Source: Ananas comosus
Taxonomy: Eukaryota; Streptophyta; Magnoliopsida; Poales; Bromeliaceae
Reading direction: 5' to 3'
Assembly: GCF_001540865.1 (NCBI RefSeq)
Contig: NC_033628.1
Location: forward strand, 12,561,517-12,625,516
DNA length: 64,000 nt
Positions 1 to 12,302 of this stretch are shown here, one piece after another. The notes beneath the pieces are model-generated. The model made no database searches. It saw only the letters and a program-made list of their open reading frames with translations, and was not told where the DNA came from. The position numbers were made by a program, and so were the translations under genes. Within the stretch, counting starts at the first letter, position 1, and the number at the start of each line of letters is the position of its first letter.

Positions 1-877
1 TGCGTTTCTGAGAAAATATACAAAACAGTTCAATTTTGAAGGAATGGAAATCGTACTGATGATATAATGTGTTTGTATGTTGGTGTGGTTAGGAATGTAA
101 TGAAGTGTACAAAATGAATGTTCTCCCGTTCTTGGGCCACGCACTCCCCAGTGCCTGTACAATGAAGACATCCCATTAGCTAATTTGTAACTTTGTTTGC
201 CAAGGAAAGAGAAAGAATGAAACAAAACTAAAATTATCTATGTGAAATAATCATGCTCTGCATATGTAAATAAAACTGCAGATGTATAATTTCTGTTGCC
301 CACCATAAACAAAGAAATTAAACGGTATCGAATCAAGTTTATTTTTCAAGTTCGAAAGGCTTGTACTGATCTTCATGAATTTCAAGAATGTTGCCGAACC
401 ATCAATGAAAATAAATGATACTTGTATTCCCTCTCCCTAGATTTTCATAAAATAATATGGAATTGAACAGAGAACTAGAATACGCACAGAAGCTTCTCCC
501 TCTCCCTAGATTTCATGATCTTTGTCAAATAAAAGATGGATTATATTTAAATTTGGACACAAACAATAAAGGCAATGTGCAGGCAAAAACCAGCGTGATT
601 CTGAGGTGCGATGTGGATGTTCTTGTCATCTATCACATGGCCCCCAAAAGCAATGGGGCTAACAAACAATATTCTAAAAGAGAGAATACTGGTAATTGAG
701 GAAGCAATCATGAAGAAGAAATAGCATAAACTGATATAGCTAGCAATGGCAACGATAAGCTCGGGGAAAAAAAAATCGCAATATCAAGTTTTTCTTCCCC
801 TTCCAATTTGTAAATGCGAACATGTCAGAAGATGGCTTACCAAGAATGGAGTCAAAACTTTCAATTGTAGATGGACG
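1..877. other. AT-rich spacer downstream of CLASSY gene
   Basis: No coding region is supported here. The short open frames at 457-699 and 746-1012 have no recognisable domain and ordinary AT-rich composition. The part next to 878 should hold the 3' UTR of the CLASSY gene, whose stop codon lies at 878-880 on the minus strand. I see no clear transposon ends. Confidence 0.5.
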
Positions 878-3800
878 TTATCTACTAAATTCAGGAGCAA
901 TCTGGCTATAAGTACACGCTATATTCGACTCCGTTGGGGGGTAGTAAATCTCTATGAACATGTCTTTGAGTTTGTCATGAGAAGTCATCTCTTCCAAAAT
1001 CTTATCTTCTGATACTAATTTATCAGAGTGCTCCTTTTCTGATTGTGATAGACTGTTCCTTACATTGTGAAGATCGATTTCCGGAGAAAATAATAACCTG
1101 GATAAGTGATCCTTTTTGGCTTGCCTTTCATATTTCTCTCTTTCACCAGTTCCAGACGTGATTAAATTATATGTATAAACAAACTTCTCCTGCCCTATTC
1201 TGTATGCTCGACTAATTGCTTGTCTACCAACTGCAGGGTTCCATACAACATCTAAAAGTACAACCCTCGAAGCCCCTGTAAGGCTTATCCCTTCACAACA
1301 AGCTCTTGTTGATGCAAGTAAAACTCTAGCCTCACTTTCTATATCATTGAAAATTTCAATTGAGGCCTGACGATTTCGAGGAAGAATCTTCCCATCCATC
1401 TGAATTATCTCCTTACCTTCACTCCAGTTGAATAACTTCATAAGCTGTTCTTTTATCAATGATAACGGCTGTATATACTGACTAAAAATCAAAACCTTTT
1501 CTTTTAGCGCCTCGCAAAGACGAACAAGTTCCACTACGAATTTTGTCTTCACTCCTTCACAGGGATTCGAACGTAAATCCTCTAGTAAATTCTTGTCGAT
1601 AACTAAAGCATCCTCTTCAGGCATGTTAATATGAGTTGCAAGAGAAGGATGAATTGACACCAAGGATATATTATATTCATATTCAAAATTGTGAGCAAGC
1701 CCGATTTTCTCAATCTTCTCAATAATTTTCTTTTGCTGAGAGAAGGGATTTAGCACGATTAGGCATTCTCTTAAACCAGGGAGACTTTGGAGGATGTTGC
1801 CATTATGGATGTGGACAAAAGGCTTTAGTATTGATCTAACCTCTTCTGCATTATCATCAGTGACATGACTAGTTAGAGAAGTCCAAACCCCTTTCCCTTC
1901 ATATTTTCCTGGAAAGATGTCTCTCTTCTCTAAGGCAAAATCTGATTTCCTTCGAGACACTTTCGGAGTTCTATTTGAAATCTTTTCAGCAAATTTAGGT
2001 CTAACAAGGCATAAAATATTGTAAAGCTCCAAAAAATTATTTTGAAAAGGAGTTCCTGATAGGATAATTCGCTTTTCGGTCTTGACTTTCCCCAGCGCCT
2101 TCCAAATTAGACTCCGCTCATTCCTAGGTGTATGCCCCTCATCTAAAACAAGTAAACCGGGCTTCTCAAGAAGAATGCCTCTTATTTTCATGTCCAAAGA
2201 ACTCTTAGACGTTTCTCCAGTCAGCTTCTTGAATAGGCCATAACTTATTCCTAGTATGCCATTTCCTCTATCCCATGAATACAACTTCACTAGTCGTGTC
2301 AGCTTCTCACTCCGAGGTTCTTTGCATACCAACTTAAGCATAGATTTATCTTCATTGCCTGAATATTCCACAGAATTCAATATATGAAATGGAATACCAA
2401 CATTCCATTTTCGGAATTCTTTTTCCCATGCAAGTAGCATCCCACTCGGGGCAATAATCATCGGCCGGCATTCAGAGAAAACCTTCATATATGTTTGGAT
2501 AAAGACTATGGTGAGCCGGGTCTTTCCTGTTCCAGGTGCATGAGAAATAACGCAACCTCCAATAACATCAGGTCTAGCTCCTTTTGTTAGCTCATTTAGG
2601 TTAATCCCTCCGGCAAGATTAGTCCACATAAACTCAAATGCTTCTCTCTGATGATTGTACATAGTGTTAATAATCCCAGGAATGAGGTTCCATACAGTTC
2701 CTTTTATATGACCACAGAAACCTTGCTCATCTTTGTTCTCAGCTTTTAAAAGATCATCATATATTGAGGAGTTCTCCACGCCAGTGCAACTTCTCCGGGT
2801 TGAATTTTCTCCGAAATGTTTTTCCTTCAAAATGCAAAAGAGAAGCATAGCTGTTAGAAATAGTAGATAACAGAGTATGTGCAGTAAGAATTAATAATGA
2901 GGAACTCACCAAAGAAGGCATAATATATCTAATTTCCAAATTTACGAAGGAGCAAAATTTGCATGTGATTCCAATTTGTTCATTAAGGATAAAGTGGTGC
3001 TTCCCTTGAGAACAAAGAGATTGCGGATCAGAAGCAGCTTCTGGTACATTGATCTTCTCTTCTTGATTCTGTATAAGAAGGAATAGTCATTCAATATAAA
3101 TGACAAACCAAGCACATTAAAAAAACTGTACTACATGATCAAGAAAACTGTACAAAACCTCAAAAGCGAATGTGATATTATACTCATCAGTAGGCATTTA
3201 ATGCCACAGATATTATAAATCTTTATAATCGTGAAATCATATAATTCGACAGTTAAGGTAGCAATAAACATATAATTGTAATCACTCACACATGCACATG
3301 CTTTTGACACCCATACTTTCGCACATACATATAAGTGTATACAATGATACATATTACACATTTTCACTTATGCTTCTCTACTAATGCAGATTACCAAAAA
3401 ACACGCACAACTGCATGAGAGAAATAGACAGGCGTGTATAAGAAAAACAACGATGCAAATAAAAAATTCTTGAAGCATTTGCCAAAATAAAATCTCGCAG
3501 TATTAGTCAAAATTAGTGTGCTCCTTTCATCCTTATCACTTATAGCAAGATTATTACCCAGTGCATGGCAATACTATAATAGCTAAAAGAGGCATAACTC
3601 ACACAACCTCATGTATACACAAACTTATACATAATGACCATAGTTCTATGTGGGGGCACTAGCTTATACTATTTACCTGCACCAGGTTATCTGGTACAAG
3701 CTTATACAATTCAAATATACTAGCTCTATTTTATTTAATCTTTTATGAACCACATGCACTTGCCAACAGCATAGAGGTTATGTGTTATCTTGGTCTCCTG

Positions 3801-5522
3801 TATATCATTTACATAGTTTAGAACATTAATTACTACTTGGACATGCTTTTAATACTGGCTGATATGGTGACACTATCCAATTAGAACTATGCAAATTCTG
3901 CAAAGGCACCAATTGGAGGTCACAAAAGCACCAAATTTCAGAAATTTTACATGCACGATTATGCAAAATATTGTGAAAAATATTGTGAAAAGCAGTAATA
4001 CCTCAGCTGTATGATAAGTTCCAATATTCGTCGACTCCATAGCAAATTCAAAGTCAGCCCATAATTCATCCAACATTTTCTCTTCTTCCGACTTCCCAAC
4101 TTGTACAGCATCTTCATCTCCAAAAGAAAATACCAGAGGGGACCACTGTTCATCACAAAAGTTCTGTTTGAAAAGAGAAGAATCATTATCAGGAGGAACT
4201 GAATCTTCTAGAGGCTCCTTCTTGTCACTGCAAATAGTATCGGCAAGAAGCTCAAAAAGGGATTGCCCCTTTAGCATCTCAACACACTTTCTCTTATTAG
4301 ATTTCCATGTTTTTGCAGTGTCCTGTCTCACTTCTCCCTCTTTTTTGTTGTCATTCACTGCGTTACCTTTCGTTCTTCCCTTTTCATCGTCCTCGTTGGA
4401 TGAAAGCAAGCCCATCTCAGACTCCAAGACGAAATCATTCACATCCGAGCAGAAGGGGTTGGACATTGTCCCAAGCCTCTGTTTCTTCTTGGGCTGCTCC
4501 AAGCTGAAATGGGATCGTGTTCGTTGTGCAACACTGATACTCGGAGGAGCTTCCCCATTATTTTTCGCACTGCTTCTTGGGACCTTCTTCTTGATGAAAA
4601 CTGAAGAACTCTCACCATTAGTTCCATGATCGGGCTCACCATTAACATCCTCTTTCTCCTCCTCCTCCTCCTCTTCTTCTTCTTCCTCCTCCTCATCTCC
4701 TTCCTCCCCTGAATCATCAGAGACATCTTTAAAATAAGAAGTGTAGGAGAACCTTTTCTGTTTTCCGATACGAGACCGAGTTCTGCTTGCAACGCAGGAA
4801 GCCACCAACACTCTCTTTGCTCCTCCAACCTTCCCTTGGTCATTTCCACCACTGCTGTTACCACCACAGCCAACATCATCACCAGCACAATCGACATTGT
4901 TATTGTCGTCGCAATCTTTGTCATCTTCGTCATCGGCATCATTATCATCATCATCAACATCAACATCCTCGTCCGGCATTTCCTTTTCTAGATCCCCTGC
5001 TCTCCTCTCGTTTTCTTCTTCTTCATGATCGAGAACATCAATAACCTCCACCTCCTTCATACCCTCATTAGCATCACTATGATTCTGAGACATCTTAGAT
5101 CCCAAATCTCCGATCGGAGAATCATCTTCCTCGCAATTTCCCCTCCCTTGCTCCTCGTCCTCATCATCCTCATCGAGGATGATAAGCTCCTTCGGCCGCA
5201 CAAACGAAACGACCTCACTTTCGGGATAAACCCTAACCCCGCTTCCACCACCTCCTCCTCCTCCTCCTCCTCCTCCGCTCCGACACTTTTTCCTCCCTCG
5301 CTCCTCCTCCTCCTCGTCTTCTTCGTCGAGGATGACGAGTTCCTTCGGACGAACAAAGGGAACAGCGTCATCCTCGGGACAAACACTAGCCGCAACGCCA
5401 CTTCCACCTCGACCATCCCCGCTTCCTCCTCCACCGCGGTGGTGGCGGTGGCGGAGGTGGGAGCGCGCGCCGGGCTCGATCGGGAGCTTTAGGGTTTCGC
5501 GATCTCGCGTACTTCGAGCCAT
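878..5522 (-). CDS. CLSY: SNF2 domain-containing protein CLASSY (CLSY3/4-like)
   Basis: Spliced CDS with exons 5522-4002, 3068-2910 and 2824-878; all joints are phase 0 and the product is 1208 aa, a normal CLASSY length. CLASSY proteins are plant Snf2-like remodellers that recruit RNA polymerase IV to make 24-nt siRNAs for RNA-directed DNA methylation in the nucleus. The first 507 residues are low-complexity, with glycine, acidic (Glu/Asp) and Arg-Thr-Arg-Ser basic patches. Exon 2 encodes a Cys-containing block (HHFILNEQIGITCKFCSFV) like the conserved region before the ATPase core. In the ATPase I see motif I HAPGTGKT (about 655-662), motif II DEGH (788-791), motif III SGTPFQN (816-822) and motif VI AISRAYRIGQ (1096-1105). 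The start is the first ATG before the acidic region. Assignment to the CLSY3/4 rather than CLSY1/2 branch rests on the SRTRSR patch and is less certain. Confidence 0.9.
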
Positions 5523-5624
5523 GGAACCTATCGCCTCTCTCTCTCTATCTCTCTCTTTTTCTCTCTAAGAAGCGGAGTGGTTGAAGTAAGAGTCGAAGCA
5601 GAGGAGAGTGGTGAAGGAACACGT

Positions 5625-5632
5625 CTTTATAA
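5625..5632 (-). promoter_or_regulatory. TATA box of CLASSY gene (candidate)
   Basis: On the minus strand the sequence reads TTATAAAG about 103 bp upstream of the CLASSY start codon. A CT-rich stretch, common in plant 5' UTRs, lies between the two (5535-5568). Inferred from position only. Confidence 0.4.
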
Positions 5633-5929
5633 GGAAACGAATCATAATAGGAGTAGAAGTTCTCACACCCGGAAACGGAAAAGACACGGGCGAGAAAACT
5701 GGCGGGATTCAAAGGGAGAGCGCCACGCTGGCGCATTCTGGTTGGGTGTGGCTTTGGGTGGGGCATAAAAGTAAAATCGCATGGGAGATCGGCGAGCGAT
5801 CATGACAGGCAACGCGAAGAGAAGAGCCCGCGAAACTGGACTCCAGCGGGCTTAATTAATGAGAGGACAAAAATGCCCTTCGCGTTTCTGGCGGAGCCCA
5901 TTATGACAGGTGGCAAATCGAATTATAGG

Positions 5930-5968
5930 TGGGGGGGGGGGGGGTGGGGGGGGGGGGGGGGGGGGGGA
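5930..5968 (+). repeat. Poly-G tract
   Basis: About 37 G residues interrupted by two T's, immediately followed by a TA-rich stretch and a foldback element. The tract lies about 0.4 kb upstream of the CLASSY start. It could form a G-quadruplex, but its exact length may be uncertain because homopolymers are error-prone in sequencing. Confidence 0.9.
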
Positions 5969-5975
5969 TGTTCAA

Positions 5976-6250
5976 TAATATATATATATATATATAATAG
6001 AGACTAGAATATTTATCAAGTATCACTTAGTGATACTTGTGTGTTTTAGCCATTGGATCTACTTATTTTGATTACTAATAGTCTTGAATCAAACACTATT
6101 CCACCTACCACCACCTACCACCATCATCTCAACCTCACATCTCTCCATCCAAGGGCTAAAAACACATAAGTATCACTGGGTAATACTTTTATAATATTCT
6201 ACTCTACTATATATATATATATATATATAATATATATATTATATATAATA
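5976..6250. mobile_element. TA-flanked foldback MITE, type B, copy 1
   Basis: An element of roughly 210 bp (about 5998-6208) between two (TA)n runs. Its ends are inverted copies (left: agtatcacttagtgatactt; right: agtatcactgggtaatactt). The middle holds the ccacctaccaccacctacca block that also occurs in copies at 25967-26190 and 28380-28554. No coding capacity. The TA runs may be the duplicated or preferred target. Confidence 0.7.
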
Positions 6251-6279
6251 TATATATATTATAAAACTAAGATCTCGAA

Positions 6280-6495
6280 ATACAATCAATAGAACTAAGC
6301 TATTAGTGTTATTAATTTTTTAGCCTTGAATTGAGAAATATGTAGTTAGGATAATGTGGGCCTCTAGGGTTGAGTGAGTGGTTGGTTGAATAGTATAATC
6401 TAACGGGTAAAATAATCAAATGGTTAAATTTAATAGTGGAAAACTCGATAGCACCAAATGCATGGTGCTATTGATAGTATACCAGCCGGACTATA
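6280..6495. mobile_element. TA-flanked foldback MITE, type D, copy 1
   Basis: About 210 bp, ending next to a TA run. The phrases ttgaatagtataatctaacg and gatagcaccaaatgcatggt recur with changes at 24030-24225, 29187-29385, 29386-29610 and 29725-29935. The right end (catggtgctattgatagtat) has palindromic character as in the other copies. Non-coding. Confidence 0.6.
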
Positions 6496-6505
6496 TATAT
6501 ATATA

Positions 6506-7514
6506 GAGTGAGGCTACTATGCTTCTGAAAGCACGGAGCCTTTCGTGTTTTCTGGTCATTTTCGATGTTGCGACTTTCGAATCGTCGATCGACTCCGTTA
6601 AACTTGATCTAGAGTATTTGAAGTACTTAAAAAATAAATTTTATGATTTTTCGATATCATATGCCTAGTGATCAAAGTGACTCAAAATCAATAATTTTAA
6701 TGGTCGTTGTGAGCCGTTTGCAAGTTTAACGATGTAGAAATATCCAAATCGCATAAAATTTTGATAGAAAATTCTTTATACTATATAAAACCAGATCAAT
6801 ATCTTTGATCTAAAATTTTAATATTATATTATCACGTTTTGTAAGATTTTTATTTTCAGCCGTTGATTTTAAACCCCTTAGTTCACTAGGCAAATGGTAT
6901 CGAAAAATTACAAAATTTATTTTCTAGGTACTTTAAATACCCTAGATCAAGTTTAACGGAGCGGATCGACGATTCAAAAGTCGTAACATCAAAAATGACC
7001 TGGAAGCACGGAAGGCTCCGTGCTTTCAGGTTGTTTTCGATGTTTCGACATTCAAATCGTCGATCGACTCCATTAAACTTGATCTAGAGTATTTGAAGTA
7101 CTTAGAAAATAAATTTAATGATTTTTCGATATCATTTGCCTAGTGATCGAAGGGGCTCAAAATCAATAATTTTAATGGCCGTGGTGAGCCGTTTGTAAGT
7201 TTAACGGTGTAGAAATATCCAAATCACGTGAAATTTTGATAGAAAATTCTTTATACTATATAAAATAAGATCAATATTTTTGATATAAAATTTTAATGTC
7301 ATATTATCACGTTTTGTAAGATTTTTATTTTCAGCCGTTGATTCTGAGCCCCTTCATTCACTAGGCAAATGATATCGAAAAATTATAAAATTTATTTTCT
7401 AGGTACTTTAAATACTCTAGATTAAGTTTAACGGAGCCGATCGACGATTCGAATGTCGCAACATCGAAAATGACCTGGAAGCACGAAAGGCTCCGTGCTT
7501 CCAGAAGCATAGTA

Positions 7515-7521
<7 letters not shown>
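6506..7521. mobile_element. Two head-to-tail foldback elements, type A, sharing a joint
   Basis: Two palindromic copies of about 510 bp each, joined near 7003-7030. Outer ends are inverted: the left reads ggctactatgcttctgaaag and the right reads ccagaagcatagtagcc. Inside, blocks such as aacttgatctagagtatttg at the left are repeated inverted at the right of each copy. The pair is bounded by (TA)n at 6492-6505 and by (CT)n then (TA)n at 7521-7564. Related copies lie at 28581-29121 and 57443-57986. No open reading frame of note. Confidence 0.8.

Positions 7522-7564
<43 letters not shown>
7521..7564. repeat. (CT)n-(TA)n microsatellite
   Basis: A CT dinucleotide run passes directly into a TA run at the right border of the type A foldback pair. 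Confidence 0.95.
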
Positions 7565-9530
7565 GAGTATTAATAAAGGAAATTTTGAGTCACAATACTC
7601 GTGGAAGTACCAATTCCTTATTAGCTTATTATTAGACTAATTTGTTTGGAACATTTTTTTTTCAGGATAGTTGTATTTAGAAAAAAATATTATCTGAGGT
7701 ATAAGATTTACGCTTACATAAAGTAGAAATGTTAACGAGTCAGATTCAAGCAAATTTTTAAAAACTCAAATCCAATCCGATAACCAAATCCGAAGTCTGG
7801 ACTCAAAGCAAATATTTCTCTTTAATATCAAAATATATAACATTAAAATTTAAACTTCTGAAATATAAATTCAAATATAAAATCAAACATGGCCATCAAA
7901 TATTGTTTATATTATATAATGTAAAATCTATTTAGGTTGGTTACCATTGGATACAGATAAAACTCATTCCTGAATTTGAATTCATTGGATTTTAATCTTT
8001 TAAACCTATATCACAAACTATATCTGTTTACCATCCAATAAATCCATCCCGTTTCGTCGTTGATTAATATAAAGTGTTTGTGGCCTTATTTACGTATGAA
8101 CCTTACATATAGACATTGTACATGGCCATTTAACAGTGTCTCAGTTTTAATTTTAGGACTTTTGTAGGCTAAATTATAAAAATTCTTCACGCACTTTAAT
8201 TTATGTCCCAGTAATATTTCGCTATTTTAAGTACATCCAAAAATTTAAACTGAATTGTAAAACCTTAATAAAGTAAAATATATTACTATACCATACTATT
8301 CTACATGTCAATGCAAGGATGTATATAAAAAAAACTGTTTAATAATTCCTACCAACCACCGAAATGTTTTGTTTTTCCCACAATCATATTCCCTTCACGA
8401 TCTTTGCTTCATGTACCTGCACATGGCCTGAAGCTGAAGAAGGAATTAAACTGCAGTGCAGTGCACTTACTTTCATTGTCTCATGCATTAACTCGCGAAA
8501 TTTCATGCTAAAAATGACATTAGACATCTCGGATCGGAAACAGATAAATTTACAAAGGAGCAAATTGTATAAATAGTGTGCATCAAGGACCAACATTTAA
8601 AGTTTAAGAAGCAAAGAGCAATTTTGTATAAGTTGAAGAACCAACTTTACATTTTACTGAGAAACAGAAAACAACAGCTGAGGACAAAGCAGTTTCTCAT
8701 ACATTTTGTTACTACCAACTTGAAGCAAGGTAATTTCTTTCAATGGTACCGGATGAAACAATCAATATAACTGATCAAATAGAGTAAAAAGTTGGATCGA
8801 GCCAATGCATCTTCGAAGACGAACCTGCATGAAGATGTTCCAACATCAAGCACTATACCTGCTGAAGCACCGAAATGAAAAGGAGGCACTCATTAAGGTT
8901 TCTGCTTCATAAACATTATTTGGGCGGAGAGAGGCACAGATTGAATGATCAGTAAGAAACAATAATGAGGCAGGTGGTTTCACCAACCACCTCCGAAGAG
9001 AACCACATACTCGTATCACTTGCAGTTAAAAGACGAAAAGAAAGTGTACAACAGTAAACTGCAAGGTACAGGAAAAGAGAAAGATCCTAAAAATTGAATG
9101 CTGGAGATACTTATCACTGACTGAAGATGTATATTGTACAACAAATGATACAGCTTGGCTGATAGTTATCAAATTTTAACCTTTGAATGAATCAAAACTC
9201 TAGGTCGACTAGCTTATCCCCTTATAGGGAGCTATAGTTTGACACAGGAGATATTAGCTAAATCTTAGTCTAAATAATCTAAATAATGTACAACAAAGCA
9301 CACGGGTGCGGTGCGAAGGACTCATTAAAATGTCCAACTGGCCTTCAGTATCTAAAGGCCTAATAAATGAGATAATACCAAGAAAAAAGCACTCATCATC
9401 TTTAGACGGATTTCCTATCTGAGCCACAGAAATCAGGTGGAAGTGAAGAACTCGAGTGAGCCAAAATGCTTTGCACACCACTGCACATAAAACTACTTCC
9501 TCACAACATAATTCTTACATAATTCACATA
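7565..9530. other. AT-rich spacer, including probable 3' UTR of PPR gene
   Basis: No coding region is supported. The right-hand part next to 9531 should contain the PPR gene's 3' UTR (minus strand). Short open frames at 8364-8770 and 9254-9481 have no recognisable domain. I saw no clear transposon ends. Confidence 0.5.
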
Positions 9531-12170
9531 TCACCTCATATCCATCATCTTGTATGGTGTCATATCATCATGGTCAATTATACTACTCGTCATCAACGGT
9601 CTACACTCTGAGTGTTCACTTTTGCAAATCGACTTGTAAGTCATCAGCATTAAGAATTCAAGAAATAAACATTTCTCTGAGTCAGCAACCGAGTTCTCAG
9701 AATTCTCACGCATGTCCCGATAAGCCCTATCTAGTATATTCCATGTTACTTCGTCAAAGCTGAATGAAACTTCTCTAAGGGTTTCAGCCCATGCAACTGC
9801 TCTTTTTGCCAGCCCTTGTTTACAAAAATTAGAAAGGAGAAGGTTAACAGTTACTACATTAGGGACAAAAGCCATCTTAAGCAACTTCCCAGTTAGAATC
9901 ATAGCCCGATCAAGAACATCCCGGCAGGTACCATTCATCAAAGTGTTGTATGTAACCGTATTAGGGACGAAACCCATCAAAACAAGCTCATCTAGAACCT
10001 TCATGGCTGGATTCATCATATGGTTATTGCAGAGACAATGGATTAATATATTATATGTGAAGATATCCGGCTCACAGCTATCTGAAGACATCTGATTCAT
10101 AAATCTCATTGCATTGACCATATCTAGATTCCGACAACAAGCATTGATGAAGGTATTGTAAGTCACGACATCGGGAGTTAACCCATTATCGTGCATTTCT
10201 CGGAATTTGTTAATTGCCATGTTCAATTCCCCCTGTCTACATAAGCAGTTGATTAGTATGTTGGTTGTGAAAACATCAGGAGTAAGTCCATTCTGTATCA
10301 TCTCTGAATTGAGCTTTGATGCCTCGGCCACATTACCAACTCTACACAATCCGGATATGAGAGAATTGTACGTGAAATTGTTCGGAACTAATCCTTGCCT
10401 TGTCATTTTGTTAAATGCTTCATAAGCCTCATCTATGTAATTAGCTCTACAAAAGCCATTAATGTAGGCTGAGAAGGCAACAAAATCTGGATATATCCCA
10501 AGCCTCTCCATTTCATTCCAGCATTTAACAGCACCAGCTAAATTGCCTGCTCTGAAACACCCATCTAAATATATTGTGAATGCAGATACATTTACACAAA
10601 ATCCCCTCTGGACCATATTATCGAGCAACTGACGTGCATCCTCGAACCGCCCTCTGTTGCACAACCCCATGATTAAAGCATTACAAGTGGATATTGAAGG
10701 AGAAAGACCAGCCTCTACCATAGTTTGATACAACTCAAAAGCTTCCTCTTCTAATCCCTCCTTACTATAAGCCGCAATGGCCGCATTGAATCCCACAATG
10801 CTCACAGGCAAACCCTCCGTGATTGCTTCTCGAAGAAGCACTTTGGCTTCATCTAACTGCCCTTCCCAACAGAACTTCGAAACTAGTACATCTAATGTAG
10901 GCCCTTTGGTCAATACCTCCGGCCTTAGTATATCATTCATCAGCTTCTCATCCCCGCCCTCCCAATCTTTTCGGAACTTACGATGTCCCGCAGCAAGGAT
11001 GTTAAAGGTGCAGCAATCAGGGACCAATCCCTTCTCTCTCATCTGAGCATAAACTGCATTCGCCCTATCGAGCTGACCGGCCTTCACAAACCCATCAATC
11101 ATAACATTATAAGTAATTGAATTTGATTCAATGCCCATTTCTCCCATACTATCAAAAAGTGCTTTTGCTTCCACCAACCTGCCCTCATGGCACAAAGCAT
11201 CCACTAAAATATTGTATGTGACAATTGTTGGAACACAGCCCAACTGAGGCATTGAGTCGAACAACTTGAAGGCACCGGAAGAATGCCCAAACACACAATG
11301 CCCCTTCATTAAGATGTTAAAACTGCACGTATTGGGATCAAGGTGGAATTTTTTCATCACACCTAGGAGCCCCTCGCCGACTCGAACGAACCCTCTTTGG
11401 CAAGAGCCGAGAATCATAGTGTTGAAGGTCCCGCAGCTCGGCCACGGGCCTCTTGCGAGCATTTCCTTGAACACCTTCCATGCATTCTTCACATCGCCTC
11501 TTCGGAACAGGAGACGAAGCAGTATAGATAAAGCCGATAAGCTCGGAGTTTTGTTGATGCCTCTGATGATGAACACTACGTGCAGGGCTTCGGGGGCCAT
11601 GCCGGCGATGAGGAAGGCGCGGAGGACGAGGTGGAGGGCGTGGTAGTGGGGCGCGAAGGAGCGGCGGCGCTCGGCCCACCGCAGGAGCTCGCCGGCGGCG
11701 GCGGCGGAGTGGGTTCCGGCGCGGCGGAGGAGGGAGGCGAGGAGTTCCTGGGCGAGGGGGCGGAGGGAGGGAGAGGCGGAAGAGAGCAGGAGCGCGGCGG
11801 AGGCAGAGGAGCGGAGGGTGGCGGGGGAGAGGTCGGGGACGGCGCGGGCGAAGAATGCGGCGGCGGAGGGGCGGGGAAAGGAGCAGAGGAGGAGCGCGAG
11901 AGGGCCGGGGAGGAAGGAGAAGGAGAGGGCTTTGAGGGCGCGGAGGCATGGCGGGGAGGTTTTGATGAGGGAGGAGATGGAGAGGAGGGTTTCGCGGCGG
12001 AGGGCGGAGGGGAGGTGAGGAGTGGGGAGGGATCGGGGAGGGAGGAATTGGTCGATGGGGTCGAAGGAGACGTTGGTGGTGATGGAGAAGGAGACGATGA
12101 AGGGTTTAGGGTTAGGGTTAGGGTTGTGGGGGAGGTGGGCGGTGCGGCGGCGTGGCGCGGCGGAGAGCAT
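9531..12170 (-). CDS. P-class pentatricopeptide repeat (PPR) protein
   Basis: Single-exon gene of 879 aa, the usual structure of plant PPR genes. P-class PPR proteins bind organellar RNA base by base and stabilise, process or help translate specific transcripts. The N-terminal ~150 residues are rich in Pro, Ser, Arg, Ala and Leu with few acidic residues, as in an organelle transit peptide; mitochondrion versus plastid cannot be decided. From about residue 175 to 830 the protein is a run of 35-residue repeats (roughly 16), with typical helix starts such as VTYNILVDALCHEGR and FTYNSLISGLCRVGN. One repeat near the HRKFRKDWEGGDEK segment is irregular. There is no DYW or SMR domain; the last ~40 residues are non-repeat. 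The 5' end is very GC-rich while the 3' half is not, a monocot-like gradient. The ATG at 12168-12170 is the first in frame. I cannot name the orthologue. Confidence 0.92.
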   Translation of the reverse strand: MLSAAPRRRTAHLPHNPNPNPKPFIVSFSITTNVSFDPIDQFLPPRSLPTPHLPSALRRETLLSISSLIKTSPPCLRALKALSFSFLPGPLALLLCSFPRPSAAAFFARAVPDLSPATLRSSASAALLLSSASPSLRPLAQELLASLLRRAGTHSAAAAGELLRWAERRRSFAPHYHALHLVLRAFLIAGMAPEALHVVFIIRGINKTPSLSALSILLRLLFRRGDVKNAWKVFKEMLARGPWPSCGTFNTMILGSCQRGFVRVGEGLLGVMKKFHLDPNTCSFNILMKGHCVFGHSSGAFKLFDSMPQLGCVPTIVTYNILVDALCHEGRLVEAKALFDSMGEMGIESNSITYNVMIDGFVKAGQLDRANAVYAQMREKGLVPDCCTFNILAAGHRKFRKDWEGGDEKLMNDILRPEVLTKGPTLDVLVSKFCWEGQLDEAKVLLREAITEGLPVSIVGFNAAIAAYSKEGLEEEAFELYQTMVEAGLSPSISTCNALIMGLCNRGRFEDARQLLDNMVQRGFCVNVSAFTIYLDGCFRAGNLAGAVKCWNEMERLGIYPDFVAFSAYINGFCRANYIDEAYEAFNKMTRQGLVPNNFTYNSLISGLCRVGNVAEASKLNSEMIQNGLTPDVFTTNILINCLCRQGELNMAINKFREMHDNGLTPDVVTYNTFINACCRNLDMVNAMRFMNQMSSDSCEPDIFTYNILIHCLCNNHMMNPAMKVLDELVLMGFVPNTVTYNTLMNGTCRDVLDRAMILTGKLLKMAFVPNVVTVNLLLSNFCKQGLAKRAVAWAETLREVSFSFDEVTWNILDRAYRDMRENSENSVADSEKCLFLEFLMLMTYKSICKSEHSECRPLMTSSIIDHDDMTPYKMMDMR
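12101..12127 (+). repeat. Short telomere-like repeat inside PPR transit-peptide codons
   Basis: The plus strand reads gggtttagggttagggttag, one plant telomere unit (TTTAGGG) followed by TTAGGG units. On the coding strand it specifies the Asn-Pro-Asn-Pro-Asn-Pro-Lys-Pro stretch near residues 16-23. Similar 'telo-box' sequences are common near starts of plant genes. Confidence 0.85.
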
Positions 12171-12302
12171 CGGAGGAGGGAGTCGGCATGGGAGCTGCGC
12201 GAGACGCCGTGTTGCTTCGTGAGTAGAGACGCTATTATGCTATGCGCCTACGCGGTCTCATTAACGTGAGTCGTGCTCGGGCTCGAACCCAACCTGGTTT
12301 GT

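Noticed and set aside
457..1012. Two small plus-strand ORFs at the window start
   Set aside because: Short, AT-rich, no recognised domain; the second overlaps CLASSY on the other strand.
11580..12269. 229-codon plus-strand ORF rich in Gly/Glu opposite the PPR start
   Set aside because: It is the antisense reading of the GC-rich PPR 5' end; low-complexity composition and no recognisable domain.
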